36,919 nucleotides of DNA. Source: Rhodobiaceae bacterium. Lineage in GTDB: Bacteria > Pseudomonadota > Alphaproteobacteria > Rhizobiales > NORP267. A program made the position numbers and the translations under genes. Of the stretch, positions 15,475-25,281 are shown piece after piece. The number at the start of each line of letters is the position of its first letter. Within the stretch, counting starts at the first letter, position 1. The DNA lies in the NCBI GenBank assembly GCA_020441905.1, contig JAGRLG010000078.1, positions 1 through 36,919 of the forward strand, written 5' to 3'. A model generated the notes under the pieces. The model ran no database searches, was not told the origin of the DNA, and saw only the letters and a list, made by a program, of their open reading frames with translations.

Positions 15475-16904
15475 AGACCCCGCAAGAGATCGGTGCCATT
15501 CATTTTATCGGTATTGGCGGCATCGGCATGAGCGGCATCGCCGAGGTCATGCACAATCTCGGCTACAGCGTGCAAGGCTCCGACCAGGCCGACAACGCCA
15601 ATGTGACGCGGCTGCGCAATATGGGTGTGGACATCACCGTCGGCCATGACGAGGCCAACTTGCGCGAAGCGCGGGTGGTGGTGGTGTCGAGCGCCGTCAA
15701 GCGCGACAACCCGGAACTTGCGGCGGCGCGGCGGCGTCATCTCCCCGTGGTGCGGCGGGCCGAGATGCTGGCCGAACTGATGCGGCTGAAATCCTGCATC
15801 GCCATCGGCGGCACCCATGGCAAGACGACGACGACCTCGATGATCGCGGCGCTGCTCGATGCCGCCAAGTTCGATCCCACGGTCATCAATGGCGGCATCA
15901 TCAACGCCTATGGCACCAATGCCAGGCTCGGCGACGGCACCTGGATGGTGGTCGAGGCCGACGAATCCGACGGCACCTTCCTGAAATTGCCGGCGGAGAT
16001 CGCCGTGGTCACCAATATCGACCCGGAGCATCTCGACCATTACGGCAATTTCGAAGCGGTGAAGGCGGCCTTTCGCGCCTTTGTCGAGAAAGTGCCGTTT
16101 TACGGCTTTGCCGTCGCCTGCCTCGATCACCCGGAAGTGCAGGCCATGGTCGGCCATATCGAAGACCGGCGCATCATCACCTATGGCCAGAACCCGCAGG
16201 CCGATGTGCGGCTGACCAACCTGGTCTCCGATCCGGGAGGGACAAGATTTGACGCCCTGATCCGCGAGCGCGCCGGGGTGGAGCGGCAGGTCATCGCGGG
16301 TCTGCGCCTGCCGATGCCGGGGCTTCACAACGCCCTCAATGCGCTGGCGGCGATCGTGGTGGCGCTGGAACTTGGCATAGACGCCGAAACCATCCGCGCC
16401 GGGCTGGCCCGTTTTGGCGGCGTCAAGCGCCGCTTCACCCGCACCGGAAGCTGGAACGGCGTCACCGTTTTCGACGACTATGCCCATCACCCGGTGGAAA
16501 TCTCAGCGGTGCTGGCGGCGGCGCGGGCGTCCTGCGAGGGGCGCGTCATCGCCGTCGTCCAGCCTCACCGCTACAGCCGGCTGCACGATCTGTTCGACCA
16601 GTTCTGCGCCTGTTTCAACGATGCCGACATCGTCGTCGTCGCCGATGTCTATACCGCCGGGGAAAGCCCGATCGAGGGTGCCGACCGCGACAGCCTGGTG
16701 CGCGGCATCATCGCCCGCGGCCACCGCAATGCGGTGGCGCTGGATGGTCCGCAGGCGCTGGCCGGGGTGGTCGCGGCGCTGGCGCATGACCGTGACTTCG
16801 TCGTCTGTCTCGGCGCCGGCTCGATCAGCCAGTGGGCCAATGCGCTGCCCGGCGAACTGGAGGCCCTGGGCGCGAAGGCGGAAGACGCGGGAGCGGGATC
16901 GTGA
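15471..16904 (+). CDS. murC: UDP-N-acetylmuramate--L-alanine ligase MurC
   Basis: MurC adds the first stem residue, L-alanine, to UDP-MurNAc. The 477-residue protein starts with the UDP-binding loop [21 protein letters not shown], has the ATP loop [10 protein letters not shown] with K118, and then [37 protein letters not shown] and [13 protein letters not shown], all strong MurC signatures. The ATG overlaps the murG stop, and the stop overlaps the murB GTG (GTGA at 16901), giving an unbroken chain of translational coupling. Nothing is missing or unusual. Confidence 0.97.
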   Translation: MKTPQEIGAIHFIGIGGIGMSGIAEVMHNLGYSVQGSDQADNANVTRLRNMGVDITVGHDEANLREARVVVVSSAVKRDNPELAAARRRHLPVVRRAEMLAELMRLKSCIAIGGTHGKTTTTSMIAALLDAAKFDPTVINGGIINAYGTNARLGDGTWMVVEADESDGTFLKLPAEIAVVTNIDPEHLDHYGNFEAVKAAFRAFVEKVPFYGFAVACLDHPEVQAMVGHIEDRRIITYGQNPQADVRLTNLVSDPGGTRFDALIRERAGVERQVIAGLRLPMPGLHNALNALAAIVVALELGIDAETIRAGLARFGGVKRRFTRTGSWNGVTVFDDYAHHPVEISAVLAAARASCEGRVIAVVQPHRYSRLHDLFDQFCACFNDADIVVVADVYTAGESPIEGADRDSLVRGIIARGHRNAVALDGPQALAGVVAALAHDRDFVVCLGAGSISQWANALPGELEALGAKAEDAGAGS

Positions 16905-17830
16905 GCGCCGGCGCCGGGCTTGCCGAAGCGCTGGCGGCGCGCATGGACGGTCTGCGCGGCCAGCTTTCCGGCGAGGCGCCGCTGGCGGAACTGACCTGGT
17001 TTCGCGTCGGCGGCCCGGCCGAAGTGCTGTTCGAGCCGGCCGATGAGGCCGATCTTGCCCTGTTCCTGAAGAACCTGCCGGCGCATATGCCGCTGCTGGT
17101 CATCGGCCAGTGTTCCAATCTGCTGGTGCGCGACGGCGGCGTGCCGGGCATCGTGGTGCGCATCGGCCGCACCATGAGCGCCATCGCCATCGAGGATGGA
17201 TACCGCGTGCGCGCCGGCGCCGGGGCGGCGGACGTCAAGGTGGCGCGGGCGGCGGCCGATGCCGAGATCGCCGGGCTGTCCTTCTTGCGCGGCATCCCCG
17301 GCGCCGTTGGCGGCGCGCTGCGCATGAATGCGGGCGCCTATGGCCGCGAGGTTGCTGACTGCCTGGTCGAGGCCAGGGCGCTCGACCGTAGTGGCAAGAT
17401 CCACGTATTAAGCATTGAAGACATGGGATTTTCCTACCGCCACAGCGAAGCATCCGATGACCTGATTTTTACCGAAGCGCTGTTTGGCGGCGAGGCCGGG
17501 GAGCGCGAGGCGATCCGCCAGGAGATGGACAAGATCACCCGCGAGCGCGGCGCCGCGCAGCCGGTCAACAGCCGCACCGGCGGGTCGACATTCAAGAACC
17601 CGCCGGGGCACAAGGCCTGGGAGCTGATCGACAAGGCGGGCTGCCGGGGCCTTGAAATCGGCGGTGCCCAGGTTTCGGAAAAGCACTGCAATTTCCTCAT
17701 CAATACCGGCGCCGCGACGGCGTCCGACCTGGAAGCGCTGGGCGAGGAGGTGCGGTCCCGCGTCGCCAGGGCGTGCGGCGTGGAACTGGAATGGGAAATC
17801 AGGCGGGTCGGCGTTTCGCTCGATCTCTAG
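16901..17830 (+). CDS. murB: UDP-N-acetylenolpyruvoylglucosamine reductase MurB
   Basis: MurB is the FAD/NADPH enzyme that reduces the enolpyruvyl group to give UDP-MurNAc. The 309-residue protein has the FAD-binding start [33 protein letters not shown], the middle signature [23 protein letters not shown] and, in the C-terminal domain, [11 protein letters not shown] with the proton-donating serine S229, followed by [12 protein letters not shown] and [17 protein letters not shown] 16901 overlaps the murC stop and has GGGAGCGGGA just upstream; an open stretch back to 16832 is only read-through. A 57-nt gap with a small GC hairpin separates it from ddl. Confidence 0.96.
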   Translation: MSAGAGLAEALAARMDGLRGQLSGEAPLAELTWFRVGGPAEVLFEPADEADLALFLKNLPAHMPLLVIGQCSNLLVRDGGVPGIVVRIGRTMSAIAIEDGYRVRAGAGAADVKVARAAADAEIAGLSFLRGIPGAVGGALRMNAGAYGREVADCLVEARALDRSGKIHVLSIEDMGFSYRHSEASDDLIFTEALFGGEAGEREAIRQEMDKITRERGAAQPVNSRTGGSTFKNPPGHKAWELIDKAGCRGLEIGGAQVSEKHCNFLINTGAATASDLEALGEEVRSRVARACGVELEWEIRRVGVSLDL

Positions 17831-17833
17831 CCC

Positions 17834-17847
17834 GGCCCGCGGGGGCC
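17834..17847 (+). other. Small GC hairpin between murB and ddl
   Basis: GGCCC (17834-17838) and GGGCC (17843-17847) pair around the loop GCGG, just after the murB stop. AAG and three T follow. The stem is too short and the T-run too weak to call it a terminator; it may at most be a pause or attenuation site. Confidence 0.35.
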
Positions 17848-17887
17848 AAGTTTATGTCAACGGCATCAAAATTCGGGAGAACACGCG

Positions 17888-18817
17888 ATGGGCGATTCGG
17901 CCAGGCATGTGGCGGTATTGATGGGGGGCTGGTCGGCGGAACGCGAAGTCTCGCTCAAGTCGGGGGCAGCCTGCGCGGGCGCGCTGGAGGGCGAAGGCTA
18001 CAAGGTGTCGCGCATCGATGTCGGCCATGATGTCGCCAGCGTGCTGGCGGAGCTGAAGCCCGATGTCGCCTTCAATGCCCTGCATGGCCGCTTCGGCGAG
18101 GACGGTTGCGTCCAGGGCATCCTCGAGGTGCTACAAATTCCCTATACCCATTCCGGCGTGCTGGCCTCGGCGCTGGCGATGAACAAGGCCCAGGCCAAGA
18201 TCGCCTTCAAGGCGGCCGGAATTCCGGTGGCGCGCGGCAAGGTGGTGCACCGGCTGGAGGCCGCGCGCGCCCATGTCATGCCGCCGCCCTATGTCGTGAA
18301 GCCGGTTTGCGAGGGGTCCAGCGTCGGCGTCTTCATCGTCTTTGAAGGCGAGGAGCACCCGCCGCGGGATCTCGCCGCCAGCGACTGGAAGGCGGGCGAC
18401 CAGGTGCTGGTGGAGCAATATGTCGCCGGGCGCGAACTGACCTGCGCGGTGATCGGGGACGTGGCGCTGGGCGTCATCGACATCCGTCCGGCGGAAAGCT
18501 TCTACGATTACCGCGCAAAATACGCTCCAGGCGGGTCGATCCACGTTCTGCCGGCAGAAATTTCACCGAATATTTACCAATTTATACAGAAATTAACACT
18601 TCAGGCGCATCAAGCGCTCGGGTGCAGGGGAGTCAGTCGGGCGGATTTCCGATTCGACGACCGGCATGGCGATACCGGGGAGTTGGTCTGCCTTGAAGTG
18701 AATACGCAGCCGGGCATGACGGAAACGTCGCTGGTGCCCGAGCTTGCGGCACATGCCGGGCACTCTTTCGGCGAGCTGGTGCGGTGGATGGTGGAGGACG
18801 CTTCGTGCGACAGATGA
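17888..18817 (+). CDS. ddl: D-alanine--D-alanine ligase
   Basis: Ddl makes the D-Ala-D-Ala dipeptide used by MurF. The 309-residue ATP-grasp enzyme is short like E. coli DdlB. It has the N-terminal loop [36 protein letters not shown] with the acceptor-site region, the ATP-grasp loop [14 protein letters not shown], and metal and substrate residues in [20 protein letters not shown]. The threonine-glutamine in NTQPGMT replaces the more usual Ser or Leu and is conservative. ATG 17888 has a GGGAGA binding site. Its end overlaps ftsQ. Confidence 0.96.
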   Translation: MGDSARHVAVLMGGWSAEREVSLKSGAACAGALEGEGYKVSRIDVGHDVASVLAELKPDVAFNALHGRFGEDGCVQGILEVLQIPYTHSGVLASALAMNKAQAKIAFKAAGIPVARGKVVHRLEAARAHVMPPPYVVKPVCEGSSVGVFIVFEGEEHPPRDLAASDWKAGDQVLVEQYVAGRELTCAVIGDVALGVIDIRPAESFYDYRAKYAPGGSIHVLPAEISPNIYQFIQKLTLQAHQALGCRGVSRADFRFDDRHGDTGELVCLEVNTQPGMTETSLVPELAAHAGHSFGELVRWMVEDASCDR

Positions 18818-19827
18818 AGGGGAAAAGGCGGTCCCCGCGCAAGGGTTCGGCTGGAAGCGGCAGCTTCCGGGCCCGGCGTGGCGTGCGCGCGTTTTTCTTC
18901 CCCTTCTCCAGCGTTCCGGCGCGCGCCGGAACGTCCGGCAAGAGCCGCAAGGCGGCGCCGTCCCCGGGCCGGATCCGGATATTGTGGAACCGCATCGTTG
19001 CCGGCGAGCGCTTGCTGCCCGCCGGCGCCGGCGTCGGCGCCTGCGCGGCGCTCTATGCGCTTACCGGAATTTACGGCGCGGCGCTGAACGGGTCCGTGGC
19101 GCGGATGACGCAAGGGCCGGCGGCGGCGGTGTCGCAGGGCGTCTGGTCGCTCGGCAATCTGGTGCCGCTGCGCATCGCCAATATCGAGATCAGCGGCGAA
19201 ACCCGCGGGCGGCGCGACGAAGTGGCCGCGGCGCTCGGGGTCAAGGCGGGCGATTCGATCGTCTTCCTCAATGCCCGCGAGGCGCGGCGCCGGGTCGAGG
19301 AGATTGCCTGGGTCAAGCAGGCCGAAGTGCTGCGCCTGCTGCCCGACAGCATCAAGGTCAAGGTAACCGAGCGTCCGCCCTTCGCGGTGTGGCAGTGGCA
19401 GGGCGACCTGTCGGTCATCGATGCGGAAGGCGTCGTCATCGGGCCCGCCAGCCAGGACGACTACGCGGCGCTGCCGCTGGTGGTCGGCACCGGCGCCAAC
19501 AAGGAGGCCGCCGCGCTGTTCGAGCTGCTGGCGCGCTGGCCGGCGCTGCGTCCGCGCATGCGCGCCGCGGTTCGCGTCGCCGACCGGCGCTGGAATATCC
19601 GCCTGTTCAACGGCGTCGATATCCGCCTGCCGGAAGTGGGCGTGGCGGCGGCGCTCGACGAACTGGCGGCGCTGGAAGAATCCTACGGCCTGTTGCAGCG
19701 CGATATCGCGGCTGTCGACCTGCGCCTTTCAGACCGCATCACGATCCGCCTCAGCCATCCGGCAGCCGAACAGCGGCGGGCGGCCCAGGGCAAGGCCAAG
19801 GCCAAGCGGGCGGAGACGGAAACATGA
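18805..19827 (+). CDS. ftsQ: Cell division protein FtsQ
   Basis: FtsQ is a bitopic division protein that recruits FtsL/FtsB and regulates FtsWI. The 340-residue protein has a long basic cytoplasmic tail (about 75 residues), a membrane helix at about residues 75-95 ([19 protein letters not shown]), a POTRA domain from about 125 ([21 protein letters not shown], then [28 protein letters not shown]) and the FtsQ/DivIB C-terminal domain. Starts at GTG 18805 and ATG 18814 are both possible; GGAGG at 18793-18797 sits 7 nt before the GTG and 16 nt before the ATG, so I prefer the GTG. The ATG overlaps the ddl stop as ATGA. The tail contains a 22-bp DNA palindrome at 18912-18933. The stop overlaps ftsA. 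Confidence 0.93.
   Translation: MRQMKGKRRSPRKGSAGSGSFRARRGVRAFFFPFSSVPARAGTSGKSRKAAPSPGRIRILWNRIVAGERLLPAGAGVGACAALYALTGIYGAALNGSVARMTQGPAAAVSQGVWSLGNLVPLRIANIEISGETRGRRDEVAAALGVKAGDSIVFLNAREARRRVEEIAWVKQAEVLRLLPDSIKVKVTERPPFAVWQWQGDLSVIDAEGVVIGPASQDDYAALPLVVGTGANKEAAALFELLARWPALRPRMRAAVRVADRRWNIRLFNGVDIRLPEVGVAAALDELAALEESYGLLQRDIAAVDLRLSDRITIRLSHPAAEQRRAAQGKAKAKRAETET
18912..18933. repeat. 22-bp perfect palindrome inside ftsQ
   Basis: CGTTCCGGCGC (18912-18922) is followed directly by its exact reverse complement (18923-18933), giving a 22-bp palindrome with no spacer. It encodes the SVPARAGT part of the FtsQ cytoplasmic tail, a region without conserved structure. It resembles a mobile palindromic unit inserted in frame, but that is inference. 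Confidence 0.8.
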
Positions 19828-21164
19828 CCGCCCTGACACGCCATGCCCATAGCGGACGCAACGGGCCGCTGCCGCAAAACCGGTCCTCGATCGTCGCCGT
19901 GCTCGATATCGGCTCGAGCAAGATCTGCTGCATCATCGCCAAGCTCAAGCCGCGGACGCATGGTTCCGGCCTGCCCGGCCCCGGTCTGCCCGGCCACAGC
20001 CACGACATTTCGGTGCTCGGCATCGGCCATCAACTGTCGCGCGGAGTCAAAGGCGGCGTCATCGTCGATATGGACGCCGCCGAACACGCCATCCGCTCTG
20101 CGGTCGAGGCCGCCGAACGCATGGCGGGCATCACCGTCGAATCGGTGATTCTCAATATTTCCTGCGGCCGTATCCATTCGGAGGCTTTTTCCGCCAGCGT
20201 TTCCATCGACGGCCACGAGGTGGTGGAGCGCGACATCCAGCGCGTGCTTCACGCCGGGCGCGAATATTCGGCCGACGACAGCCGCTATGTCGTCCATTCG
20301 ATACCCCTGGGATATACCCTGGACGGCCAGAACGGCATCCGCGACCCGCGCGGCATGCTGGGCGGCACGCTGGGCGTCGATATTCACGTCGTCTCCGCCG
20401 ATCCGGCGCCGCTGCGCAACCTGTCGCTGTGCATTTCCCGCTGCCATCTCAAGATCGCGGCAATGGTCGCCACACCCTATGCCTCGGGTCTGTCCTGCCT
20501 GGTCAATGACGAGGCCGAGCTCGGCGTGCTGGTTATCGACATGGGCGGCGGCACCACCAGCGCCTCGATTTTCTGCAATGGCGGCTTCATTTATGCCGAT
20601 GTGGTGACGCTGGGCGGCAAGCATGTCACCAACGACATCGCCCGCGGCCTGTCGACGACGCTCGGCGACGCCGAGCGCATCAAGTCGCTTTACGGCACCG
20701 CGCTGCCCAGCCAGTCGGACGAGCGCGAGATCATTTCGGTGCCGCTGGTCGGCGACGACGGCACCGACGCCGTCAATCAGGTTCCCAAGTCCATGCTGAC
20801 CGGCATTATCCGCCCGCGGCTGGAAGAAACGCTGGAACTGGTGCGCGACCGGTTCAACGCCAGCGGCTTTGCCCGCTATGCCGGCAAGCACGCCGTCCTC
20901 GTCGGCGGCGCCAGCCAGTTGCAGGGCGCGCGCGAAGTCGCGGCAAGAATTCTTGGCAAACAGGTGCGCATCGGGCGCCCGCTTGGCATTTCCGGCATGC
21001 CGGAAGCGACCAGCGGCCCGGCCTTCGCCGCCATTGCCGGGCTTCTCCAATATCCGCAGATCGAAGGCGGGGAAGCGATCGATTTCCAGAATCTGACTCC
21101 GCGCAAGGTAGCCGCGGGCGGCTATGTGGCGCGGGTCGGACAGTGGATCAGGGAGAGTTTTTGA
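19824..21164 (+). CDS. ftsA: Cell division protein FtsA
   Basis: FtsA is the actin-like ATPase that tethers FtsZ to the membrane. The 446-residue protein has the phosphate-1 motif VAVLDIGSSKICC at about 29-41, the SHS2/1C domain region (VDMDAAEHAIRSAVEAAERMAG), phosphate-2 VIDMGGGTTSASIF, GGKHVTNDIARGL, and the adenosine motif VLVGGASQLQGA. The C-terminus ends in a short amphipathic stretch YVARVGQWIRESF, the expected membrane-targeting helix. A Gly/Pro-rich loop (about 50-62) follows the first strand. ATG 19824 overlaps the ftsQ stop. The distance to ftsZ is 126 nt. Confidence 0.97.
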   Translation: MTALTRHAHSGRNGPLPQNRSSIVAVLDIGSSKICCIIAKLKPRTHGSGLPGPGLPGHSHDISVLGIGHQLSRGVKGGVIVDMDAAEHAIRSAVEAAERMAGITVESVILNISCGRIHSEAFSASVSIDGHEVVERDIQRVLHAGREYSADDSRYVVHSIPLGYTLDGQNGIRDPRGMLGGTLGVDIHVVSADPAPLRNLSLCISRCHLKIAAMVATPYASGLSCLVNDEAELGVLVIDMGGGTTSASIFCNGGFIYADVVTLGGKHVTNDIARGLSTTLGDAERIKSLYGTALPSQSDEREIISVPLVGDDGTDAVNQVPKSMLTGIIRPRLEETLELVRDRFNASGFARYAGKHAVLVGGASQLQGAREVAARILGKQVRIGRPLGISGMPEATSGPAFAAIAGLLQYPQIEGGEAIDFQNLTPRKVAAGGYVARVGQWIRESF

Positions 21165-21290
21165 TGAGCGAGCCTGGCAACAGACCAAGCCGTCCATCGG
21201 GTGTCGAACACAAGCACAGATGCGCCCGCACCTCGCGTTTCCGGCACGGCCTGGCCGGAAGCGTGTCATCAGGCGAAGCAAGGGGGTCCC
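21165..21290. other. ftsA-ftsZ spacer
   Basis: This is the longest gap inside the dcw operon. It has no terminator. A short frame opens at an ATG overlapping the ftsA stop (21164), runs about 50 codons into ftsZ in another frame and shows no family features. The gap may carry an extra ftsZ promoter, as is common, but I cannot point to clear -35/-10 elements. Confidence 0.5.
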
Positions 21291-22934
21291 ATGACAATCA
21301 ACCTGAAGGTTCCTGACATGAAGGAACTCAAACCACGAATTACCGTATTTGGCGTCGGCGGAGCCGGTGGCAATGCCGTCAACAACATGATCCAGTCCGG
21401 TCTGACCGGGGTCGATTTCGTTGTCGCCAACACCGATGCCCAGGCGCTGACAATGTCGAGCGCCGACCGGCGGGTGCAGATGGGCACCGACCTCACCGAA
21501 GGTCTGGGCGCCGGCTCGCATCCCGAAGTGGGGCGCGGCGCCGCCGAAGAGGTGATCGACGAGCTGCGCGACCAGCTGTCGGGCGCCCACATGGCGTTCA
21601 TCACCGCGGGAATGGGCGGCGGCACCGGAACCGGTGCGGCCCCGGTCATCGCCCGCGTTGCCCGCGAGCAGGGCATTCTAACCGTCGGCGTTGTCACCAA
21701 GCCCTTCCAGTTCGAGGGCCAGCGGCGCCAGCGCACGGCCGACGCCGGCATCATCGAGATGCAGAAATATGTCGATACGCTGATCGTCATTCCCAACCAG
21801 AACCTGTTCCGGGTCGCCAATGAAAAGACGACCTTCGCCGATGCTTTCGCCATGGCGGACCAGGTGCTCTATTCCGGCGTGGCCTGCATCACCGACCTGA
21901 TCGTCAAGGAAGGCCTGATCAATCTCGACTTCGCCGACGTCCGCTCGGTGATGAGCGAGATGGGCAAGGCGATGATGGGGACCGGCGAAGCCTCGGGCGA
22001 CAAGCGGGCGGTGGAAGCCGCCGAAGCGGCGATCTCCAACCCGCTGCTGGACGACGTGTCGATGCGCGGCGCCCGCGGCCTGCTGATCTCGATCACCGGC
22101 GGCAACGACCTTACCCTTTACGAGGTCGACGAGGCGGCGACGCGGATCCGCGAGGAAGTCGATCCCGATGCCAATATCATTCTCGGAGCGACATTCGACG
22201 ATTCTCTGGAAGGCGTGATCCGGGTTTCGGTGGTCGCGACCGGCATCGACTGCGAGGCCGGAGCGGTTTCCCCCGCCGCCGAAAGCACTTACAGCCACGC
22301 CCCGGTTCACATCCGCAGCGAGGAAGCTGCGCCCGCCGCCCCGGTGGCGGAGTGGCAGGGCGAGGCGGACTATGCCGCCGAACAGCCTTATGAGGCCAGC
22401 GAACCGGCGGCCCGCACCACCGAAGACGGCGTGACGCTGAAGCCGCTTCGCTTTGCTCCGGAACCGCAGGCCATTGACGAGCCGGCGGAAAGCGAAATCG
22501 CCGCCGAGATCGACGAGCCCTATATTCCGCCGGCCGCAGAGCCGGTCCGCCCGCAGACGATCCGTATGCCGGCAGTGGAGGAATTCCCGCTGCCAGGGCG
22601 CAACCAGTTGCGGGCCGCCAGCGGCCAGGCGCCGGAAGCCGGGCTGGAGGCGCATAGGAAAAAAGGTGGATTTTTCAGCCGCTTAGCCCATGCCGGTTTT
22701 GGCATGCTCGACGAAGGCGACTCAGAATCGGCGCCATCAGAAAACACCCGGCGCACCGAACCCGCCCTTGAGTCCAGCGCTCCCAGAATGGCAGCCCGGC
22801 GTAGCGATATGGGCGGGCGTGACTACAGCGGGGAGCAGGCTGTGCGTACGGCGCGGGTTGCCGGCGGTCCGCTCGACGCTGGTGAGGATGACCAAATGGA
22901 AATCCCTGCGTTCCTTCGCCGCCAGGCCAACTAG
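21291..22934 (+). CDS. ftsZ: Cell division GTPase FtsZ
   Basis: FtsZ is the tubulin-like GTPase that forms the division ring. The 547-residue protein has the nucleotide loop [13 protein letters not shown], the tubulin signature GGGTGTG at about residue 109, and the T7 catalytic loop NLDFADV at 211-217. The globular core ends near residue 320 (VVATGID). A long acidic, proline- and alanine-rich linker of about 215 residues follows, interrupted near 453-470 by a short basic/hydrophobic motif KKGGFFSRL. The last residues, [12 protein letters not shown], are the conserved peptide that binds FtsA and other partners. ATG 21291 has AAGGGGG upstream; an in-frame extension to 21201 is rejected. Long linkers are typical of alphaproteobacteria. 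Confidence 0.98.
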   Translation: MTINLKVPDMKELKPRITVFGVGGAGGNAVNNMIQSGLTGVDFVVANTDAQALTMSSADRRVQMGTDLTEGLGAGSHPEVGRGAAEEVIDELRDQLSGAHMAFITAGMGGGTGTGAAPVIARVAREQGILTVGVVTKPFQFEGQRRQRTADAGIIEMQKYVDTLIVIPNQNLFRVANEKTTFADAFAMADQVLYSGVACITDLIVKEGLINLDFADVRSVMSEMGKAMMGTGEASGDKRAVEAAEAAISNPLLDDVSMRGARGLLISITGGNDLTLYEVDEAATRIREEVDPDANIILGATFDDSLEGVIRVSVVATGIDCEAGAVSPAAESTYSHAPVHIRSEEAAPAAPVAEWQGEADYAAEQPYEASEPAARTTEDGVTLKPLRFAPEPQAIDEPAESEIAAEIDEPYIPPAAEPVRPQTIRMPAVEEFPLPGRNQLRAASGQAPEAGLEAHRKKGGFFSRLAHAGFGMLDEGDSESAPSENTRRTEPALESSAPRMAARRSDMGGRDYSGEQAVRTARVAGGPLDAGEDDQMEIPAFLRRQAN

Positions 22935-22962
22935 CGCGGCGAAACCTTAGAGCCTGATGAGC

Positions 22963-23004
22963 AGCGGGGTGGGCGCGGCAAGCGCCCGCCCCGTTTGCCG
23001 TTTT
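22963..23004 (+). terminator. Intrinsic terminator after ftsZ
   Basis: CGGGGTGGGCGC (22965-22976) pairs with GCGCCCGCCCCG (22982-22993), including one G-T wobble, around the 5-nt loop GGCAA. TTT follows at once and TTTT at 23001-23004. It marks the end of the dcw operon. Confidence 0.8.
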
Positions 23005-23240
23005 GCATCCATTCGCTTTTTCGGGGCCATGAAGGGAAAACCGTAACAGAAGGTAAGAAAGCGTGATTTGGTCCGGTAGGGGCCGGCCGGTATGTTGTGT
23101 GCTGATAATTGGTCGTTTCGTTCGGGTTGCTCTTTAAGCCGGATTTCAAATCCAACAAGGCGCGGGGCTCTCTGATACGACCTGGGGGCAGTCGGCAGAG
23201 AATGCTTTACTAAAAAGCACGGGGCGAGAGCGTGGGGCAC
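23005..23240. other. lpxC upstream region
   Basis: About 235 bases between the ftsZ terminator and lpxC. It includes AT-richer stretches at about 23100-23150 and a small hairpin TGCTTT / AAAGCA (23203-23219) just before the start region. The promoter of lpxC must lie here, but I cannot define it. No coding frame is convincing. Confidence 0.5.
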
Positions 23241-24188
23241 ATGGGACGACTCATGCCTTTATGGCAGAAAACTGTTGCGGACATCGTGGTTCTCAGCGGA
23301 ATCGGCGTGCATAGCGGCGCCGCCGCCTCGCTGACGATCTATCCCGCCGAAGCCAATACGGGAATTGTCTTCGTTCGCGGCGATCTCGAAGGCAGCAAAG
23401 AAATCGTCGCCTCACTGCACACCGTTTGCGCCACCGAATTCTGCACCGCCATTGGCGATATGAAGGCCGCCGGGGTTTCCACCGTCGAGCACCTGGTCGC
23501 GACCCTGAGCGGGCTCGGCATCGACAACGCGCTTATCGAGGTCGAGGGCGCCGAGGTGCCGATCATGGATGGCAGCGCGGCGCCTTTTGTCGAAGCCATC
23601 GTCCAGTCTGGCATCCGCACCCTGGACGCGCCGCGCCGTTTCATAAAGATCATCAAGCCGATCCGGGTCGAGAAGGGCCGCAGCGTCGGCGAATTCCTCC
23701 CCCATGACGGTTTTGCGCTCGATGTGACGATCGCTTTCGACACCAAGGCGATCGGCACCCAGCAACTGGTTCTCGATGTCACGCCCGACAGTTTCGTAAA
23801 GGAACTGGCGCGCGCCCGCACCTTCGGCTTTATCGGCCAGGTCGAGGAATTGTGGTCGGCCGGTTACGCCATGGGCGCCTCGCTGGAAAATACGGTGGTG
23901 CTTGGCGAGGACGAAGTGCTCAATCCGGAAGGGCTGCGCTGGGCCGATGAATTCGTGCGCCACAAGGCCCTCGACGCGCTGGGCGACCTGGCGCTTGCCG
24001 GGGCCCCGATCATGGGGCGCTACCGCTCGGTGCGCGGCGGACATCACCTCAATTACCAGATGCTGAAGGCCCTTGCCGCAGATCGCAGCGCCTGGTGCTG
24101 GGTCGAGGGTGCGGCAAGGCGCGAGAGCGGCCACGCCGAACTCGCCCATGGCATCGCGACCCCGGCCTTCGGTCCCGACCTGTCGTGA
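23241..24188 (+). CDS. lpxC: UDP-3-O-acyl-GlcNAc deacetylase LpxC
   Basis: LpxC is the zinc deacetylase that commits UDP-3-O-acyl-GlcNAc to lipid A synthesis in the cytoplasm. The 315-residue protein has GIGVHSG near the start, STVEHLVATLSGLGIDNA with catalytic E83 and zinc ligand H84, the MDGSAAPFVEAI motif, and HKALDALGDL with zinc ligands H241 and D245, plus GGHHLNYQML with the catalytic histidine. GTG 23232, ATG 23241 and ATG 23253 are all in frame; the conserved domain begins just after the last one, so the first residues are uncertain. It has its own transcription unit after the ftsZ terminator and lies next to bamD, which also serves the outer membrane. Confidence 0.96.
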   Translation: MGRLMPLWQKTVADIVVLSGIGVHSGAAASLTIYPAEANTGIVFVRGDLEGSKEIVASLHTVCATEFCTAIGDMKAAGVSTVEHLVATLSGLGIDNALIEVEGAEVPIMDGSAAPFVEAIVQSGIRTLDAPRRFIKIIKPIRVEKGRSVGEFLPHDGFALDVTIAFDTKAIGTQQLVLDVTPDSFVKELARARTFGFIGQVEELWSAGYAMGASLENTVVLGEDEVLNPEGLRWADEFVRHKALDALGDLALAGAPIMGRYRSVRGGHHLNYQMLKALAADRSAWCWVEGAARRESGHAELAHGIATPAFGPDLS

Positions 24189-24394
24189 CAGCTCAGCGCT
24201 TTTGAGTGCGGGGCGCGGATAGCGCGCGCAGCTCCTGGCGGTTGCCGTCACTGGTCACAAAAGGACCGTATTTCTCATGCCAATGCTGGCGGCACCGGGG
24301 CGTTTGCGCTATGACACTGGCGGTGTGCGTTGCGGCGGAAGATCGCCACATGCGGCTTTTGCGGGGAAATCGGATTTTTAGCGGGCTTTGTTTC

Positions 24395-25273
24395 ATGCGG
24401 CTTTGCGCTGGCCGGATTTCGGCGATTTTGACCAGCTTGGGACGCGGTGCCGTGCGCGCCGGGCTCTGGCTGGCAATTGCGCTGGTGCTGGGTCTTGGCG
24501 TTTCGGCCTGCTCGGGCAAGAAGAGCGCCGATCTGGCCTTCAAGGAAGAACCGGTCGGCAAGCTCTATAATGAGGGTCTCGATTTCCTCGAGCGCGGGCG
24601 CTACACCGAGGCGGCGGAAAAATTCGAGGAAGTGGAACGCCAGCACCCCTATTCGGTGTGGGCGCGCAAGGCCATCGTGATGACGGCCTATGCCTATTAC
24701 CAAAAAGGCAAATACGACGAGTGCATAGAGGCCGCGGAGCGCTATCTGGCGCTGCATCCGGGCAGCGAGGATGCGGCCTATGCGCAGTTCCTGATTGCTC
24801 AGTCCTATTATGACCAGATCCCCGACGTGACCCGCGACCAGGAGCGCACCCAGCGCGCGCTGGAGGCGCTGCGCGAGGTCGCGCGGCGTTATCCCGATAC
24901 CGAATATGCCCGCGACGCGCGGCACAAGGTGCAGCAGGCCTTCAACCAGATCGGCGGCAAGGAGATGGAGATCGGGCGCTATTATCTGGTCCGCAAGGAC
25001 TATGTTGCCGCGATCAACCGTTTCAAGACCGTGGTCACCGAATATCAGACCAGCAGCCATGTCGAGGAAGCGCTGATGCGCCTAACCGAAGCCTATATGG
25101 CGATTGGGATTACCAGCGAAGCGCAAACCGCGACCGCCATTCTCGGCCACAACTATCCTGCCAGCCCCTGGTACAAGGATGCCTACGCCCTGTTGCAGAG
25201 CGGCGGCCTCGAGCCGCGCGAGGACAAGAAGTCCTGGCTCTCCAGGGCGTGGAAAGCCACCGTCGGGCTTTAG
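24395..25273 (+). CDS. bamD: Outer membrane assembly lipoprotein BamD
   Basis: BamD (formerly ComL/YfiO) is the essential lipoprotein partner of BamA in beta-barrel insertion. With ATG 24395 the protein is 292 residues and has a signal peptide with hydrophobic WLAIALVLGLG and the lipobox GVSAC, making Cys39 the lipidated residue. Then come TPR-like helices: LYNEGLDFLERGRYTEAAEKFEEVERQHPYS, AYAYYQKGKYDECIEAAERYLALHPG, and YYLVRKDYVAAINRFKTVVTEYQ, all characteristic. An in-frame ATG at 24350, with GGAAG upstream, would lengthen the signal peptide by 15 residues and cannot be excluded. Upstream is a 206-nt gap after lpxC in which I see no gene. recN starts 8 nt downstream. Confidence 0.94.
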   Translation: MRLCAGRISAILTSLGRGAVRAGLWLAIALVLGLGVSACSGKKSADLAFKEEPVGKLYNEGLDFLERGRYTEAAEKFEEVERQHPYSVWARKAIVMTAYAYYQKGKYDECIEAAERYLALHPGSEDAAYAQFLIAQSYYDQIPDVTRDQERTQRALEALREVARRYPDTEYARDARHKVQQAFNQIGGKEMEIGRYYLVRKDYVAAINRFKTVVTEYQTSSHVEEALMRLTEAYMAIGITSEAQTATAILGHNYPASPWYKDAYALLQSGGLEPREDKKSWLSRAWKATVGL

Positions 25274-25281
25274 GGGCCGCG

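Noticed and set aside
21164..21325. Small ORF starting at the ftsA stop and running into ftsZ
   Set aside because: About 50 codons in a different frame from ftsZ, with no family features; coding cannot be supported.
24193..24561. Minus-strand ORF between lpxC and bamD
   Set aside because: It is antisense to the bamD signal-peptide region, has no recognisable family, and sense-strand bamD is certain.
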